In this document: one piece after another, positions 39,774-49,034 of the stretch | How positions within the stretch are numbered: the stretch's first letter is position 1 | Layout: every line of letters begins with the position of its first letter | Source of the DNA: Lysobacter stagni | Lineage (GTDB): Bacteria > Pseudomonadota > Gammaproteobacteria > Xanthomonadales > Xanthomonadaceae | NCBI RefSeq assembly: GCF_030053425.1 | Contig: NZ_JASGBI010000001.1 | Coordinates: 595,001 to 659,000 of the forward strand | Length of the DNA: 64,000 nt | Direction: 5' to 3' | Notes under the pieces: generated by a model | Database searches by the model: none | Told to the model about the DNA's origin: nothing | The model's input: the letters and a program-made list of their open reading frames with translations, nothing else | Made by a program: the position numbers and the translations under genes

Positions 39774-41002
39774 AAACGGAAGCTCAGGTCGCCGGCCATG
39801 AAGGCCGTGCCGAACTCGACGTCCTTCTCGAAGCCCATCGCCTGGAAGCGCTCGCCCATCTCGCTGGGCAGGGTCAGGCGCTTCACTTCCTGCGTACGCT
39901 TCATTCGCTCGCCCTCGTCGGCGATACGCTCGATGCGTTCCAGAACGCCCGCCAACCCATTGCCCAGCAGGAAGCTGGCCTGCGAGCAGTAACCGGCGAA
40001 ATCGAATCCCGCCGCGACGCCCGCCTCGGCCAGCGCCGTGAAGTCCACCGAAGCGGTGAGGTCCTGCAGTCCCGGCCACAGCAGCGGCTCATGGTGCATG
40101 CGGTGACGGTAGAACGCGCGCAGCGTGCCGTCGCTGCGCTCGGGCAGGTAGTACTCGCCACGCGGATAACCGTAGTCGATGAACAGCATCGCGCCTCGAC
40201 GCATGCCGCCGGACACCGCCTGCACCCAGTACGGCAGCTGCGGCAGCGCTTCGGATCGATAGCCGTGTTCCAGCTCGCGGCCGAGCCGGCGCTCGATGTG
40301 GCGCACGGCATTGACCAGGAATGTATCGGCCGGTCGCAGCACGCGCACCAGCTCGCCTGCTTCCACCGCGACATGTTCCTCGTACACCTCGCCGGCCTCG
40401 ATGGCGAAACGCGGCGTGGGCAGCGCATCGATCACCTCGTTGGCGAACAGCACGCCATCCCAGTCGTCGTTGAACGGGCCGTCGAGCCACTCCACCAGCT
40501 CGAACAGCGGCGGCACCAGCCGTTCCTGCAGGCGCTCGCGCTGGCGATGGCGCAACTGCGCGCTCGGCTCGAGGATGCAGTAACGGTCCGGCAACGCATC
40601 CAGTTCCATCAGCCGCTTCAACGCGACTTCCGCGAACGCACCCGTGCCACCGCCCAGCTCGAGGAAACGCGCACCGGGCCCGATCTGCTGGAACACCGTG
40701 GCGACGCTCTCGGCCACGCAGGCGGCGAAGATGGGGCCGATTTCCGGCGCGGTGACGAAGTCGCCGCTCTCGCCGAACTTGCTCGCACCGGCGCTGTAGT
40801 AACCCAACCCCGGGGCATACAGTGCCAGCTCCATGAAGCGTGAGAACGCGATCGCGCCGCCGTGTTCGGCGATCTGCGCCTGGATCGCGCCGGTCAACCT
40901 GGCGCTGTGCGCGAGCGCATCGGCATCGGGCATCGGAAGCGACTGAGCCTCGCGCTGGCGCTCCTGCGCGCCGGGGCGGGACGAGGGGGATTCGGTGGAC
41001 AT
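39770..41002 (-). CDS. MidA/NDUFAF7-type SAM-dependent methyltransferase
   Basis: 410-residue cytoplasmic protein of the DUF185 family. Landmarks are FSRFMELALYAPGLGYYS, GDFVTAPEIGPIF, the SAM site FLELGGGTGAFA and FANEVIDALP. The eukaryotic homologue methylates an arginine of a complex I subunit; bacterial targets are not established. It is divergent from the pteridine reductase gene, and its 3' end overlaps vanZ by four bases. Confidence 0.9.
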   Translation of the reverse strand: MSTESPSSRPGAQERQREAQSLPMPDADALAHSARLTGAIQAQIAEHGGAIAFSRFMELALYAPGLGYYSAGASKFGESGDFVTAPEIGPIFAACVAESVATVFQQIGPGARFLELGGGTGAFAEVALKRLMELDALPDRYCILEPSAQLRHRQRERLQERLVPPLFELVEWLDGPFNDDWDGVLFANEVIDALPTPRFAIEAGEVYEEHVAVEAGELVRVLRPADTFLVNAVRHIERRLGRELEHGYRSEALPQLPYWVQAVSGGMRRGAMLFIDYGYPRGEYYLPERSDGTLRAFYRHRMHHEPLLWPGLQDLTASVDFTALAEAGVAAGFDFAGYCSQASFLLGNGLAGVLERIERIADEGERMKRTQEVKRLTLPSEMGERFQAMGFEKDVEFGTAFMAGDLSFRL

Positions 41003-41060
41003 GCCATGGAGCCGTGGGACACTGGCGCCCAGAATACGTCACGACCCGGAGAGTCCCGTC

Positions 41061-41807
41061 ATGTCCGCTCCGAACGCCGCCCCCGTCGCGCTGATCACCG
41101 GCGCCGCGCGCCGCATCGGAGCCGCCATCGCGCGCAGGCTGCACGCCGCGGGGTATGACGTCGCCCTGCACTACCGAGGTTCGCAGGAAGCAGCGGAAGC
41201 GCTGGCGCAGGAACTCGAACGCATCCGTCCTCGCAGCACGCTGCTGCTGCACGCGGAACTGGCCGACTTCGATCGCCTGCCGGAACTCGTCGCGCAATGC
41301 GTGGGCCGCTTCGGCCGACTGGACGCGCTGGTGAACAACGCGTCCGGCTTCACGCCCACGCCGATCGGCACGACCACGCCCGCGCAGTGGGACGCCCTGT
41401 TCACGAGCAACGCGCGCGCACCGTTCTTCCTGAGTCAGGCCGCTGCGCCGCACCTGCAGGCCGCGGAAGGCGCCATCGTCAACCTCACGGACCTGTATGC
41501 ACAGCGCCCGCTGCGCGAACACACGGTCTACTGCATGGCCAAGGCCGCGCTGCTGATGATGACGCGCTCGCTGGCGCTGGAACTGGGCCCGAAGGTGCGC
41601 GTCAACGCGGTATCGCCCGGCGCGATCCTGTGGCCGGAAGAACGCAGCGACCCCGCCACGCAACAGGCGATGCTCGCGCGCACGCCGCTGGGTCGCACGG
41701 GTACACCGGAGGAAGTGGCCGACGCCGTGCGCTGGCTGCTGCAGGACGCCCGTTACTGCACCGGACAGGTGCTGCACCTGGATGGGGGGCGGTTGTTGGG
41801 GGTGTAG
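41061..41807 (+). CDS. Pteridine reductase / FolM-like short-chain dehydrogenase
   Basis: 248-residue SDR with nucleotide site GAARRIGAAIA, NNAS motif and catalytic Tyr/Lys in YCMAK. The sequence AVSPGAILWPE after the active site is typical of pteridine reductases (FolM/PTR1) that make tetrahydropterin or backup dihydrofolate. folK and folB lie about 2-3 kb downstream, consistent with a pterin/folate neighbourhood. CGGAGAG precedes ATG 41061. Confidence 0.88.
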   Translation: MSAPNAAPVALITGAARRIGAAIARRLHAAGYDVALHYRGSQEAAEALAQELERIRPRSTLLLHAELADFDRLPELVAQCVGRFGRLDALVNNASGFTPTPIGTTTPAQWDALFTSNARAPFFLSQAAAPHLQAAEGAIVNLTDLYAQRPLREHTVYCMAKAALLMMTRSLALELGPKVRVNAVSPGAILWPEERSDPATQQAMLARTPLGRTGTPEEVADAVRWLLQDARYCTGQVLHLDGGRLLGV

Positions 41808-41850
41808 TGCGACGGCCGTCTGTGGCGATGCTGATCAGCAGCAACAGCTT

Positions 41851-42113
41851 CCGCTCGCAAGCGAGCGGGTTACTTTTGTTTCGGCAAAAGTAACCAAAAC
41901 CATCCGCTCCCTCCGCGATCCGCCGCTACGCGGCGGTCCCCTGTGCTCCTCGCCAGTCAGGGGGACGTCGCCCAAACTCGCTGCGCTCAAACATGGGCGA
42001 CTCTTCGCCCCCTGCCTGGCTGCGGTGCTCGGCTCGCTCCGAAGTCGCAAGATCAACCTCAACGGCACTGCAAAGGCAGCGGCAAAAGCAAAGCGCCGGC
42101 AATGTGCCGGCGC
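41851..42113. repeat. Composite palindromic repeat region between convergent genes
   Basis: This gene-free stretch holds perfect hairpins: CCGCTCGC/GCGAGCGG (41851-41868), GGTTACTTTTG/CAAAAGTAACC with six-base loop (41868-41895), CCGCCGC/GCGGCGG near 41920, and GCGCCGGCA/TGCCGGCGC (42093-42113). The last is followed on the minus strand by a T-rich tail and should terminate the membrane-protein gene at 42137. The GGTTACTTTTG...CAAAAGTAACC core belongs to a dispersed repeat seen in xanthomonads and pseudomonads. Short frames inside it look spurious. Confidence 0.75.
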
Positions 42114-42136
42114 CCTGGTCAATCACTTCGCCTCGA

Positions 42137-42964
42137 TCACTTCGTCGCGAACGCCGATTCCAGCTGCAGCCCCTGGAACGCCGGCGGTGCCGAGCCTTCC
42201 GTCGCGTAGCGGTACAGCGCGGCCGAGTAGATGCCGCTGAGCGCTGCCTGGTACACGCCCATCACCAGCAGCGCGATCACGAACACCACCAGGATCGCCA
42301 CCGCCAGCACGCCCGACAGCTGCGCCGCGACCCACGCCAGCAGCAGGCCGACCACGAGCACGGCGAACATGGCCATGCCGAACACCAGACCGATGCCGAC
42401 GTTGCCGATGGCGTTCTCGCCCCAGGTGCGCTTGAGCAGGTTCGCGCTGCGCTTGAGCGCCTCGAACGGCCCGACTTCCTGATGCACCAGCACCGGCACC
42501 ACCAGGAACGTCGCCAGCGTCCACACCGTACCCAGGCCACCGCCCAGCAGGCGCACCAGGAAGTGGTCGTCGTCCTTCATGCGCTTGAGGATCAGGCCGA
42601 CGGTGGCGGCGATCGCCGCGTAGCCGAGGATCGCCGGCAGTCGCGCCTTGGCGGCGTTGATGCCGTCGGCGATCGTCGGATCGCCGCCTTCCAGACGGAT
42701 CATCGCCGCGCCAACCAGCGCGCAGTTGAAGAACACGATGACGCTGTACTGGCAGAAGTAGAACAGGAAGACCCAGATCGCCCCGGAGACGCCGAAGCCG
42801 TGCTGGAACACGCGCCAGCCGATCAGCGGCACCAGGAACGTCGCCAGCACCACCAGCGTCGCCGCTGCGGAAATGATCGGAAACACCATCAGTTCCTTGT
42901 CCGAACGCAACACCGCCGCGCTCGCCTTTACCAATTCCCAACTGCGCGAGAACTTCTCGAACAT
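42137..42964 (-). CDS. Multi-pass membrane protein, DUF6159-like
   Basis: 275-residue inner-membrane protein of unknown function. The N terminus MFEKFSRSWELVKASAAVLR and SDKELMVFPIISA followed by about six membrane segments match a family I know as DUF6159. Two hydrophilic cytoplasmic loops contain RLEGGDPTIADGINAAKARL and FEALKRSANLLKRTWGE. I chose ATG 42964; ATGs 42988 and 43030 are in frame. A hairpin at 42093 terminates it. Confidence 0.8.
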   Translation of the reverse strand: MFEKFSRSWELVKASAAVLRSDKELMVFPIISAAATLVVLATFLVPLIGWRVFQHGFGVSGAIWVFLFYFCQYSVIVFFNCALVGAAMIRLEGGDPTIADGINAAKARLPAILGYAAIAATVGLILKRMKDDDHFLVRLLGGGLGTVWTLATFLVVPVLVHQEVGPFEALKRSANLLKRTWGENAIGNVGIGLVFGMAMFAVLVVGLLLAWVAAQLSGVLAVAILVVFVIALLVMGVYQAALSGIYSAALYRYATEGSAPPAFQGLQLESAFATK

Positions 42965-43120
42965 CTCGATTTCCCCAAAGTCCCCCATGGACCAACGCGC
43001 ATCCTCGCGGCGCGAGGGCATTGGCGGCAAGGGGGGCAGACGGGAATTCGGACGGCCGGCGCACTCCGCATACCGGCATCGCTATGCTCCGGATATCGCA
43101 CGGACTGCAACGGAACGGTC

Positions 43121-43840
43121 ATGAAGCCCACCCGCCTCGCCCTCCTGCTGCTGGTCGCTGCATTCGCGACGGCGAGCGCCAAACCAGTCACCGTGCCAAC
43201 CAGTCCGCGCGCGCAATCCGCCGAGGCACGCGTGCGACCTGCGCTGCAACGCGACCTCGCCGCCGCGGGCCTGCGTTATGGCGCGCCCGTGCTGGTGCGG
43301 TTGTTCAAGCGCGAGCACCGGCTTGAGGTGTGGGTCGACGACGGTCGGCAGTTCCGCCTCTTCCGCCACTATCCGATCTGCACCTGGTCTGGCCGGCTGG
43401 GGCCCAAGTTGCAGCAGGGCGACGGCCAGGCGCCCGAGGGCGTGTATCGGATCGGCCCGACGCAGTTGAACCCGACCAGCCAGTACCACCTGGCCTTCAA
43501 CCTCGGATATCCCAACGCCTTCGATCGTGCACACGGGCGCACGGGCAGCTATCTGATGGTGCACGGCAACTGCGTGTCGATCGGCTGCTACGCCATGGGC
43601 GATGGGAACATCGAAGAGATCTACAGCCTGGTGGCGGCGGCGCTGCGTGGCGGTCAGCCGTCGGTGCCTGTACTGGCATGGCCGTTTCGTTTCGATGCGC
43701 CCGATGCGTCCTCGATGCTCACGCATCGCACCTGGGGCGGCTTCTGGCAGCAACTGCGTGCGGTCGACCATGCCTTCGACACCACCCGACGCATGCCGGC
43801 AGTGCGCGTGGTGGACGGTGCGTACCGCGTGCAGCCCTAG
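43121..43840 (+). CDS. YafK/DpaA-type L,D-transpeptidase-family protein
   Basis: 239-residue periplasmic enzyme (signal peptide to about residue 20) with the YkuD fold. The active site reads HGNCVSIGCYAMG, giving catalytic Cys156 and His148. The CYAM context followed by NIEEIYSLV is that of YafK, which in E. coli (DpaA) cuts the Braun lipoprotein-peptidoglycan bond rather than making cross-links. Either envelope-remodelling role is possible here. It converges on folK with a gap of three bases. Confidence 0.88.
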   Translation: MKPTRLALLLLVAAFATASAKPVTVPTSPRAQSAEARVRPALQRDLAAAGLRYGAPVLVRLFKREHRLEVWVDDGRQFRLFRHYPICTWSGRLGPKLQQGDGQAPEGVYRIGPTQLNPTSQYHLAFNLGYPNAFDRAHGRTGSYLMVHGNCVSIGCYAMGDGNIEEIYSLVAAALRGGQPSVPVLAWPFRFDAPDASSMLTHRTWGGFWQQLRAVDHAFDTTRRMPAVRVVDGAYRVQP

Positions 43841-43843
43841 CCG

Positions 43844-44329
43844 TTACCCGAGCGTCGCGGTGTCCCACTCGACGCCATGATCGGCGTGGCGCTTCCACAG
43901 TTCGGCAAGGGTGAGGCCGACACCCGGGACGACGACGTCCGGCGCGATCTCCGCCAGCGGTCGCAGCACGAAGGCGTGCTTCAGCTCGGGCCGCGGGATG
44001 CGCAGGTTGCCCGCGCCTTCCAGTACACGGTCGTCGAACAGGACGATGTCGATGTCGAGCGTGCGGTCGCCGTAGCGCGGACCGCTGCGGTCGCGGCCGT
44101 GCGCGTCTTCCAGCGCATGCAGCCACGCGTTGAGCGCGTGCGGGTCCAGGTCGGTTTCGACGATGGCCGCGGCGTTGTGGAAATCGGGGCCATCGAAACC
44201 CACCGCGCGCGTGCGGTAGACCGGTGACAGCACGACGTCGCCAAACCGCTCGCGCAGTGCCTGCACGGCCGCACGCAGGTGCACGACGGCGTCGACGTTG
44301 CTGCCCAGGCTCAGGTAGGCACGGCTCAT
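43844..44329 (-). CDS. folK: 2-amino-4-hydroxy-6-hydroxymethyldihydropteridine pyrophosphokinase
   Basis: Transfers pyrophosphate from ATP to 6-hydroxymethyl-dihydropterin in folate synthesis. The 161-residue protein has the family motifs YLSLGSNVDA near the N terminus, SPVYRTRAVGFDGPDFHNAA, and the signature GPRYGDRTLDIDIVLFD with IPRPELKHAFVL. ATG 44329 gives the canonical N terminus; GTG 44344 is also in frame. It lies 19 bases after folB and is probably co-transcribed with it. Confidence 0.95.
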   Translation of the reverse strand: MSRAYLSLGSNVDAVVHLRAAVQALRERFGDVVLSPVYRTRAVGFDGPDFHNAAAIVETDLDPHALNAWLHALEDAHGRDRSGPRYGDRTLDIDIVLFDDRVLEGAGNLRIPRPELKHAFVLRPLAEIAPDVVVPGVGLTLAELWKRHADHGVEWDTATLG

Positions 44330-44348
44330 CGGGAGATCGCGCACCGGG

Positions 44349-44702
44349 TCAGGACGCGGAGCGTTCGATCATCACGCCCACGGCGCGCGCGCCGCGGACC
44401 GCGCCGGGCTTGCTCAGCTTCAGGCGCACGCGCTGCACGCCGAACTCGGTGAGGATGATCTGTGCCACGCGTTCGGCCAGCGTCTCCACCAGGCCGAAGT
44501 CGGACTGGCTCACGTACTCGACGACGCGCTTGCTCACCGCCTTGTAGTTCAGCGTGTCCGCGATGGCATCACTGGCGGCGGGAATGCGGTTGTCGAACGC
44601 CATCTCGATGTCGAACACCAGCGGCTGGCGGATGCGGCGCTCCCAGTCGTAGATGCCGATCAGTGTCTCGATCTCGAGACCTTCGATGAAGACGTGGTCC
44701 AT
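44349..44702 (-). CDS. folB: Dihydroneopterin aldolase
   Basis: Converts dihydroneopterin to hydroxymethyl-dihydropterin, the step before FolK. The 117-residue protein starts MDHVFIEGLEIETLIGIYDW and has the catalytic-region motifs LVFDIEM, DTLNYKAV and LVETLAERVAQ, with KLSKPGAVRGAR near the end. Length and motif order fit the family exactly. It precedes folK on the same strand. Confidence 0.95.
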   Translation of the reverse strand: MDHVFIEGLEIETLIGIYDWERRIRQPLVFDIEMAFDNRIPAASDAIADTLNYKAVSKRVVEYVSQSDFGLVETLAERVAQIILTEFGVQRVRLKLSKPGAVRGARAVGVMIERSAS

Positions 44703-44786
44703 GGGATTGGGGGCTTGGGCCGTGGCGTGGGACTGACGTGATTCTACGGTCCGCGTCGGCCAGTCCCTATTGCCGAGTCGCGGGAC

Positions 44787-45821
44787 TCACGCGGTCGCCA
44801 CTTCCTCGAGCGTTGCCATGTCCCAACGCGGCGTCACCCGCACTGCAAGGTCACCGTGCTGGCCAGCCTGCAGGCGAAGCGCGCCGGCGAAAGCGATCAT
44901 CGCGCCGTTGTCGGTGCAGAACTGCGGACGCGGGAAGCTCACGCGACCGCCGCGCCTGCGTGCCATCTCGTCCAGCTTCGCGCGCAGGCGCTTGTTCGCG
45001 CCCACGCCACCGGCCACCACCAGCGTGTCGCAGCCGGCCGCATCCAGCGCGCGCTCACACTTGATCGCCAGCGTGTCGACCACCGCGTCCTCGAAACCAC
45101 GTGCGATGTCAGCGCGGGTCTGCTCGCCGCGGTCGCTGTGTTGCCAGGCCAGCAGCACCTGGGTCTTCAGGCCGCTGAAACTGAAGTCCAGCCCGGGCCG
45201 GTCGGTCATCGGCCGTGCGAACTTGAACACGCCGGGCCGGCCCTGCTCGGCCAGCGCGGCCAGCTGCGGGCCACCCGGATACGGCAGGCCCATCAGCTTG
45301 GCGGTCTTGTCGAAGGCCTCGCCGGCGGCATCGTCCAGCGTTTCGCCCAGCAGCCGGTAGCGGCCGATCGCCTCCACATGGACCAGCTGCGTATGGCCTC
45401 CGGACACCAGCAGCGCCACGAACGGCGGCTCCGGGCGGCCGCGAGCGGGGTCTTCCTCCAGCAGCGGTGCCAGCAGGTGGCCTTCCATGTGGTGGACGCC
45501 GATGGCCGGCACATCCAGCGCCCAGGCCAGCGAACGCGCCACGCCGGCGCCGACCAGCAACGCACCGACCAGCCCCGGGCCGGCCGTGTAGGCCACGCCG
45601 TCGAGGTCGGAGGCCTCCAGGCCGGCCTCGGCCAGCGTCTGGCGGACCAGGGGGAGCAGTTTGCGCACGTGGTCGCGGCTGGCCAGCTCCGGCACCACGC
45701 CGCCGTATTCGGCATGCAGGGCGATCTGGCTGTAGAGGGCGTGCGCGCGCAGGCCCGTGACCGTGTCGTACACGGCCACGCCGGTCTCGTCGCAGCTGGT
45801 TTCGATGCCGAGGACTTTCAA
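44787..45821 (-). CDS. tsaD: tRNA N6-adenosine threonylcarbamoyltransferase TsaD
   Basis: Essential enzyme of t6A tRNA modification. The 344-residue protein has the ASKHA-type fold with the metal-binding HHMEGH motif, the N-terminal [16 protein letters not shown] and the phosphate-binding [12 protein letters not shown] at 45821 gives the canonical N terminus ([13 protein letters not shown]) and the usual length. An in-frame ATG at 45854 would add eleven residues with no family support. It is divergent from rpsU. Confidence 0.93.
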   Translation of the reverse strand: MKVLGIETSCDETGVAVYDTVTGLRAHALYSQIALHAEYGGVVPELASRDHVRKLLPLVRQTLAEAGLEASDLDGVAYTAGPGLVGALLVGAGVARSLAWALDVPAIGVHHMEGHLLAPLLEEDPARGRPEPPFVALLVSGGHTQLVHVEAIGRYRLLGETLDDAAGEAFDKTAKLMGLPYPGGPQLAALAEQGRPGVFKFARPMTDRPGLDFSFSGLKTQVLLAWQHSDRGEQTRADIARGFEDAVVDTLAIKCERALDAAGCDTLVVAGGVGANKRLRAKLDEMARRRGGRVSFPRPQFCTDNGAMIAFAGALRLQAGQHGDLAVRVTPRWDMATLEEVATA

Positions 45822-45921
45822 AGGGACGGTTTCCGCGGGGGACGGACAGCGCATCCGGACCGCCGGAAGCGTGTGGATTCAAGGACCTGCGTCCAGCACA
45901 GGCCCTGGATAGGCCCCTATG

Positions 45922-45951
45922 TTGCACCTTCCGGAAGGCCGCCGCTATAAT
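45922..45951 (+). promoter_or_regulatory. Sigma70 promoter of rpsU
   Basis: -35 box TTGCAC and perfect -10 box TATAAT are separated by 18 bases, about 50 bases before the rpsU start. This is the best promoter match I found in the window and fits a highly expressed ribosomal protein gene that heads the macromolecular-synthesis block. Confidence 0.8.
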
Positions 45952-46002
45952 GCGCGGCTCTTCCCCGGCCTGCCCGGGCCGGTTCCTGAAACGAGATTAC
46001 GT

Positions 46003-46218
46003 ATGCCCAGCGTCAAAGTCCGCGAAAACGAGCCTTTTGAGTTTGCTCTGCGTCGCTTCAAGCGCACCTGTGAGAAGGCCGGCGTCCTGGCCGAGACCCG
46101 CAAGCGCGAGTTCTATGAGAAGCCGACCCAGGAACGCAAGCGCAAGGCCGCTGCCGCGGTGAAGCGCCAGGCACGCCGCGCCTCGCGCGACGTGACCAAG
46201 CGTCAGCGCCTGTACTGA
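46003..46218 (+). CDS. rpsU: 30S ribosomal protein bS21
   Basis: 71-residue basic protein of the small subunit needed for translation initiation. The N terminus [20 protein letters not shown] and the Arg/Lys-rich C terminus are diagnostic. The start is ATG 46003; the frame is open further upstream but the family begins here. It has a near-consensus promoter upstream and a terminator/attenuator downstream (46272). Confidence 0.98.
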   Translation: MPSVKVRENEPFEFALRRFKRTCEKAGVLAETRKREFYEKPTQERKRKAAAAVKRQARRASRDVTKRQRLY

Positions 46219-46271
46219 TCGCGTCCAGCGGGGCCGCGCAGCGCGCGACCCGCTCCTGAACGCATCGCACG

Positions 46272-46302
46272 AGCCGGCCGCGCCCAGCGCTGCCGGCTTT
46301 TT
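46272..46302 (+). terminator. Terminator/attenuator after rpsU
   Basis: Stem AGCCGGC/GCCGGCT with a 13-base loop and a T run at 46298-46302. As in the classic rpsU-dnaG operon, it should let rpsU be made in excess of the downstream genes. Confidence 0.75.
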
Positions 46303-46421
46303 GCGTTTCCGAACGACCGATCCCAGGGCTTGCAACGGCCCTTAAGCGCGATTCCGTCCGGACCCAAACCCGCCACCCCGCACCGCGTGCCATTGGCACT
46401 CGACCCGCCAAGGAGCCCCCG

Positions 46422-46868
46422 ATGAGCCTCAAACAGCGACTCAACGACGACATGAAGGCCGCCATGAAGGGCGGCGACAAGGCCAGCCTGGCCGTCATCC
46501 GCCTGATCAACGCCGCGATCAAGCAGAAGGAAGTCGATGAGCGGATCGAGCTGGACGACACCGCGGTCATCGCCGTGCTCGACAAGATGGTCAAGCAGCG
46601 CAAGGACTCGGTCAGCCAGTACGAAGCCGCCAACCGCGAGGACCTGGCCCAGGTCGAGCGCGACGAGATCGTCGTGATCGAGCGCTACATCCCCGCCAAG
46701 ATGGGCGAAGCCGAAATCCTGGCGGCCATCGAGGCCGCCATCGCCGAGACCGGCGCCACCGGCCCGGCCGACATGGGCAAGCTGATGGGTCCGCTCAAGG
46801 CCAGGCTGGCCGGCCAGGCCGACATGGGCCAGGTGTCGGCGCTGGTGAAGAAGCGCCTGAGCCCGTAA
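46422..46868 (+). CDS. GatB/YqeY domain protein
   Basis: 148-residue cytoplasmic protein resembling the tail domain of the GatB amidotransferase subunit: MSLKQRLNDDMKAAMKGGDK, then LVRLINAAIKQKE-type helix and the later TGATGPADMGKLMGPLKARL. It may act in tRNA-dependent amidation or as a tRNA-binding factor; its role is unclear in the family. AAGGAG precedes the ATG. The gene lies between rpsU and dnaG, its conserved place in xanthomonads. A GGCCCGCC/GGCGGGCC hairpin follows at 46879-46897. Confidence 0.9.
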   Translation: MSLKQRLNDDMKAAMKGGDKASLAVIRLINAAIKQKEVDERIELDDTAVIAVLDKMVKQRKDSVSQYEAANREDLAQVERDEIVVIERYIPAKMGEAEILAAIEAAIAETGATGPADMGKLMGPLKARLAGQADMGQVSALVKKRLSP

Positions 46869-46914
46869 CGGAGTTACCGGCCCGCCGTCGGCGGGCCATG
46901 CAAGGAGGTGCACC

Positions 46915-47156
46915 ATGAAACGCCACGACCACCCGATCGCCTGCTTTCGAGGTCACAAGTAAGCGACGCAAGGGCTTCCCCTCCGAAACCCGCGTCAAGC
47001 GCGGTCACCGGATCGTGCATGGCCACAAGGAGCTGATGGAGAAGCTCGGTCGCAACGATCCCTGTCCGTGCGGCTCGACCCGGAGGTTCAAGGAACTGCT
47101 GTCTCCACACGGGACGCTTCGAAGGATCGCAGCGCCACCATTACACGAGGGACTGA
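46915..47156 (+). pseudogene. SEC-C zinc-motif small protein, disrupted by two extra C bases
   Basis: A strong AAGGAGG site precedes ATG 46915. The first eleven codons ([11 protein letters not shown]) run into a stop at 46960-46962. Removing the C at 46948 opens the frame through [17 protein letters not shown] and [18 protein letters not shown]. Removing the C at 47096 then gives [15 protein letters not shown] to a stop at 47154-47156. The rebuilt 79-residue protein has an intact CxCx8CC SEC-C metal site. As written, the last cysteine pair is lost. Two real frameshifts, two sequencing errors or recoding are possible. The first shift site (UUU CGA) could allow +1 slippage of the Phe tRNA; the second has no such feature. 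Confidence 0.75.
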
Positions 47157-47222
47157 TCCACCGGAGCCGGGCGCATGCCCGGCTTCGTCGCCTCTGCCAC
47201 CTGCGTGGCATCCTTACTCGCC

Positions 47223-48998
47223 ATGGCCCGCATTCCCGACGCCTTCATCGACGACCTGCTCGCCCGATCCGACATCGTCGAGATCATCGGCGCGCGCGTG
47301 CCGTTGAAACGGCAGGGCAAGGAATACTCCGCACGCTGCCCGTTCCACGACGAGCGTTCGCCCAGCTTCACCGTCTCGCCGACCAAGCAGTTCTACCACT
47401 GCTTCGGTTGCGGCGCGCACGGCACCGCGATCAGCTTCCTGATGAACTACGACCGCCTCGAGTTCCTCGACGCGGTGGAGGAACTGGCCAAGCGCCTGGG
47501 CATGGAGGTGCCGCGCGACACGCACCAGCGCAACGCCAACCCCGATAGCCAGGACCTGTACGGCGCGGTGGAAGCAGCGTCGAAGTTCTTCCAGAAGCAG
47601 CTGGCGAACGACGGACGCGCACTGGGCTACTTCGACAGCCGCGGCGTCGACGCCGACACGCGTGCCCGCTTCAGCCTGGGCTACGCCCCCGATGGCTTCA
47701 ACGCGCTGCGCGATGGCCTGGGCACCGACCCGCGTCGCATGAAACTGCTCGAACGCGCCGGCCTGTTCTCCAAGAACGACCGCGGCCACGTCTACGACAA
47801 GTTCCGCGACCGCGTGATGTTCCCCATCCACGACCGGCGCGGGCGCACCATCGCCTTCGGCGGACGCGTGCTCGATAAAGAGAACGGGCCGAAGTACCTC
47901 AACTCGCCCGAGACCGAACTCTTCCACAAGGGCCGCGAACTCTACGGTCTGTGGCAGGTTCGGCAGGCGCACAACAAGATCCCGCGACTGATCGTGGTCG
48001 AGGGCTACATGGACGTGATCGCGCTGTTCCAGAACGGCGTCGACACGGCCGTGGCGACGTTGGGCACCGCGACCACGCCCGATCACGCGGAACTGCTGTT
48101 CCGCAACGCGCCCGACGTTTTCTTCTGCTTCGATGGCGACCGCGCCGGTCGCGGCGCCGCATGGAAGGCGGTGGAATCGGTGCTGCCCCGAATGAAGGAC
48201 GGACGCCAGGCGTTCTTCCTGTTCCTGCCCGACGGCGAAGACCCCGACTCGCTCATCCGTCACGAAGGCCGCGACGGCTTCGAGGCGCGTCTGCAACAGG
48301 CGACGCCGCTGTCGCAGTTCTTCTTCGACTCGCTCAGCAGCGACGTCAACCTGCACACGCTGGAGGGCAAGGGTCGCCTGGCCGAGCGCGCCAAACCCTT
48401 CCTCGCGCAGATTCCCGACGGCGCGTTCGGCGACCTGATGAAGCAGCGCCTGACCGAGCTCACCGGCGTCGGCGCACGCGCCAGCACGCCGGACACGCAC
48501 GTGCCCGCGCAGCGTGCGCGCGGCGGCGCCGCCGCGCAGCCGGCCAACAAGCCATCGTTGGTACGCAGCGCGATCACCGCGCTTCTGCAGCAGCCTGCGG
48601 TCGCCCTTGCGCTGCCTTCATCGCTGCATTTCGCCTCGCTGGACCAGCCCGGCATCGGGCTGCTGGTGGAACTGATCGAACTGGTGCACGAGCGCCCGGA
48701 CATCTCCACCGGCATGATCCTGGAACACTTCGCCGATCGCAGCGAAGCGGCCGCGCTGACCAAACTGGCGATGGCGCGCGCTGTGGAGACCACCGCGTCC
48801 ACGCCACTGGACACGCGAGTGCTCGACGACGCCGATCGTCGCCAGCAGTCCTTCCTCGATACCGTCGCGCGCCTGGATGCGCAGGCGCTGCAGCAGCGCA
48901 TCGAATCGCTGCAGTCGCGCATGTCCACGCTGGTCGATGCGGAAAAGCAGGAGCTGCGCGAGCTGCTCACCCTGCGCGTGCAGCACAGCCGCCACTGA
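47223..48998 (+). CDS. dnaG: DNA primase
   Basis: Makes RNA primers for replication. The 591-residue protein has the N-terminal zinc site Cys39-x2-His42...Cys60-x2-Cys63, the TOPRIM domain with [11 protein letters not shown] and FDGDRAG, and a C-terminal DnaB-interaction domain. The start is ATG 47223 ([19 protein letters not shown]). Length is typical. It follows the SEC-C remnant in the rpsU block. The gene expected next, rpoD, is absent; the following gene is on the other strand. Confidence 0.96.
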   Translation: MARIPDAFIDDLLARSDIVEIIGARVPLKRQGKEYSARCPFHDERSPSFTVSPTKQFYHCFGCGAHGTAISFLMNYDRLEFLDAVEELAKRLGMEVPRDTHQRNANPDSQDLYGAVEAASKFFQKQLANDGRALGYFDSRGVDADTRARFSLGYAPDGFNALRDGLGTDPRRMKLLERAGLFSKNDRGHVYDKFRDRVMFPIHDRRGRTIAFGGRVLDKENGPKYLNSPETELFHKGRELYGLWQVRQAHNKIPRLIVVEGYMDVIALFQNGVDTAVATLGTATTPDHAELLFRNAPDVFFCFDGDRAGRGAAWKAVESVLPRMKDGRQAFFLFLPDGEDPDSLIRHEGRDGFEARLQQATPLSQFFFDSLSSDVNLHTLEGKGRLAERAKPFLAQIPDGAFGDLMKQRLTELTGVGARASTPDTHVPAQRARGGAAAQPANKPSLVRSAITALLQQPAVALALPSSLHFASLDQPGIGLLVELIELVHERPDISTGMILEHFADRSEAAALTKLAMARAVETTASTPLDTRVLDDADRRQQSFLDTVARLDAQALQQRIESLQSRMSTLVDAEKQELRELLTLRVQHSRH

Positions 48999-49034
48999 GC
49001 GACGCAACGCCGCATCACCTGACGCCAGCGCGTG

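Noticed and set aside
41782..42240. Small frames within the palindromic repeat region at 42 kb
   Set aside because: They translate the dispersed repeat itself and overlap a terminator; no start signal or conservation argument.
45996..46010. ACGTAT before rpsU as another copy of the sugar-locus palindrome
   Set aside because: Only the six central bases match; flanks differ and the gene is a ribosomal protein.
47096..47096. Second frame break of the SEC-C gene as programmed frameshifting
   Set aside because: GAA followed by CUG gives no good re-pairing for the Glu tRNA and no slow codon, so recoding is unlikely at this site.
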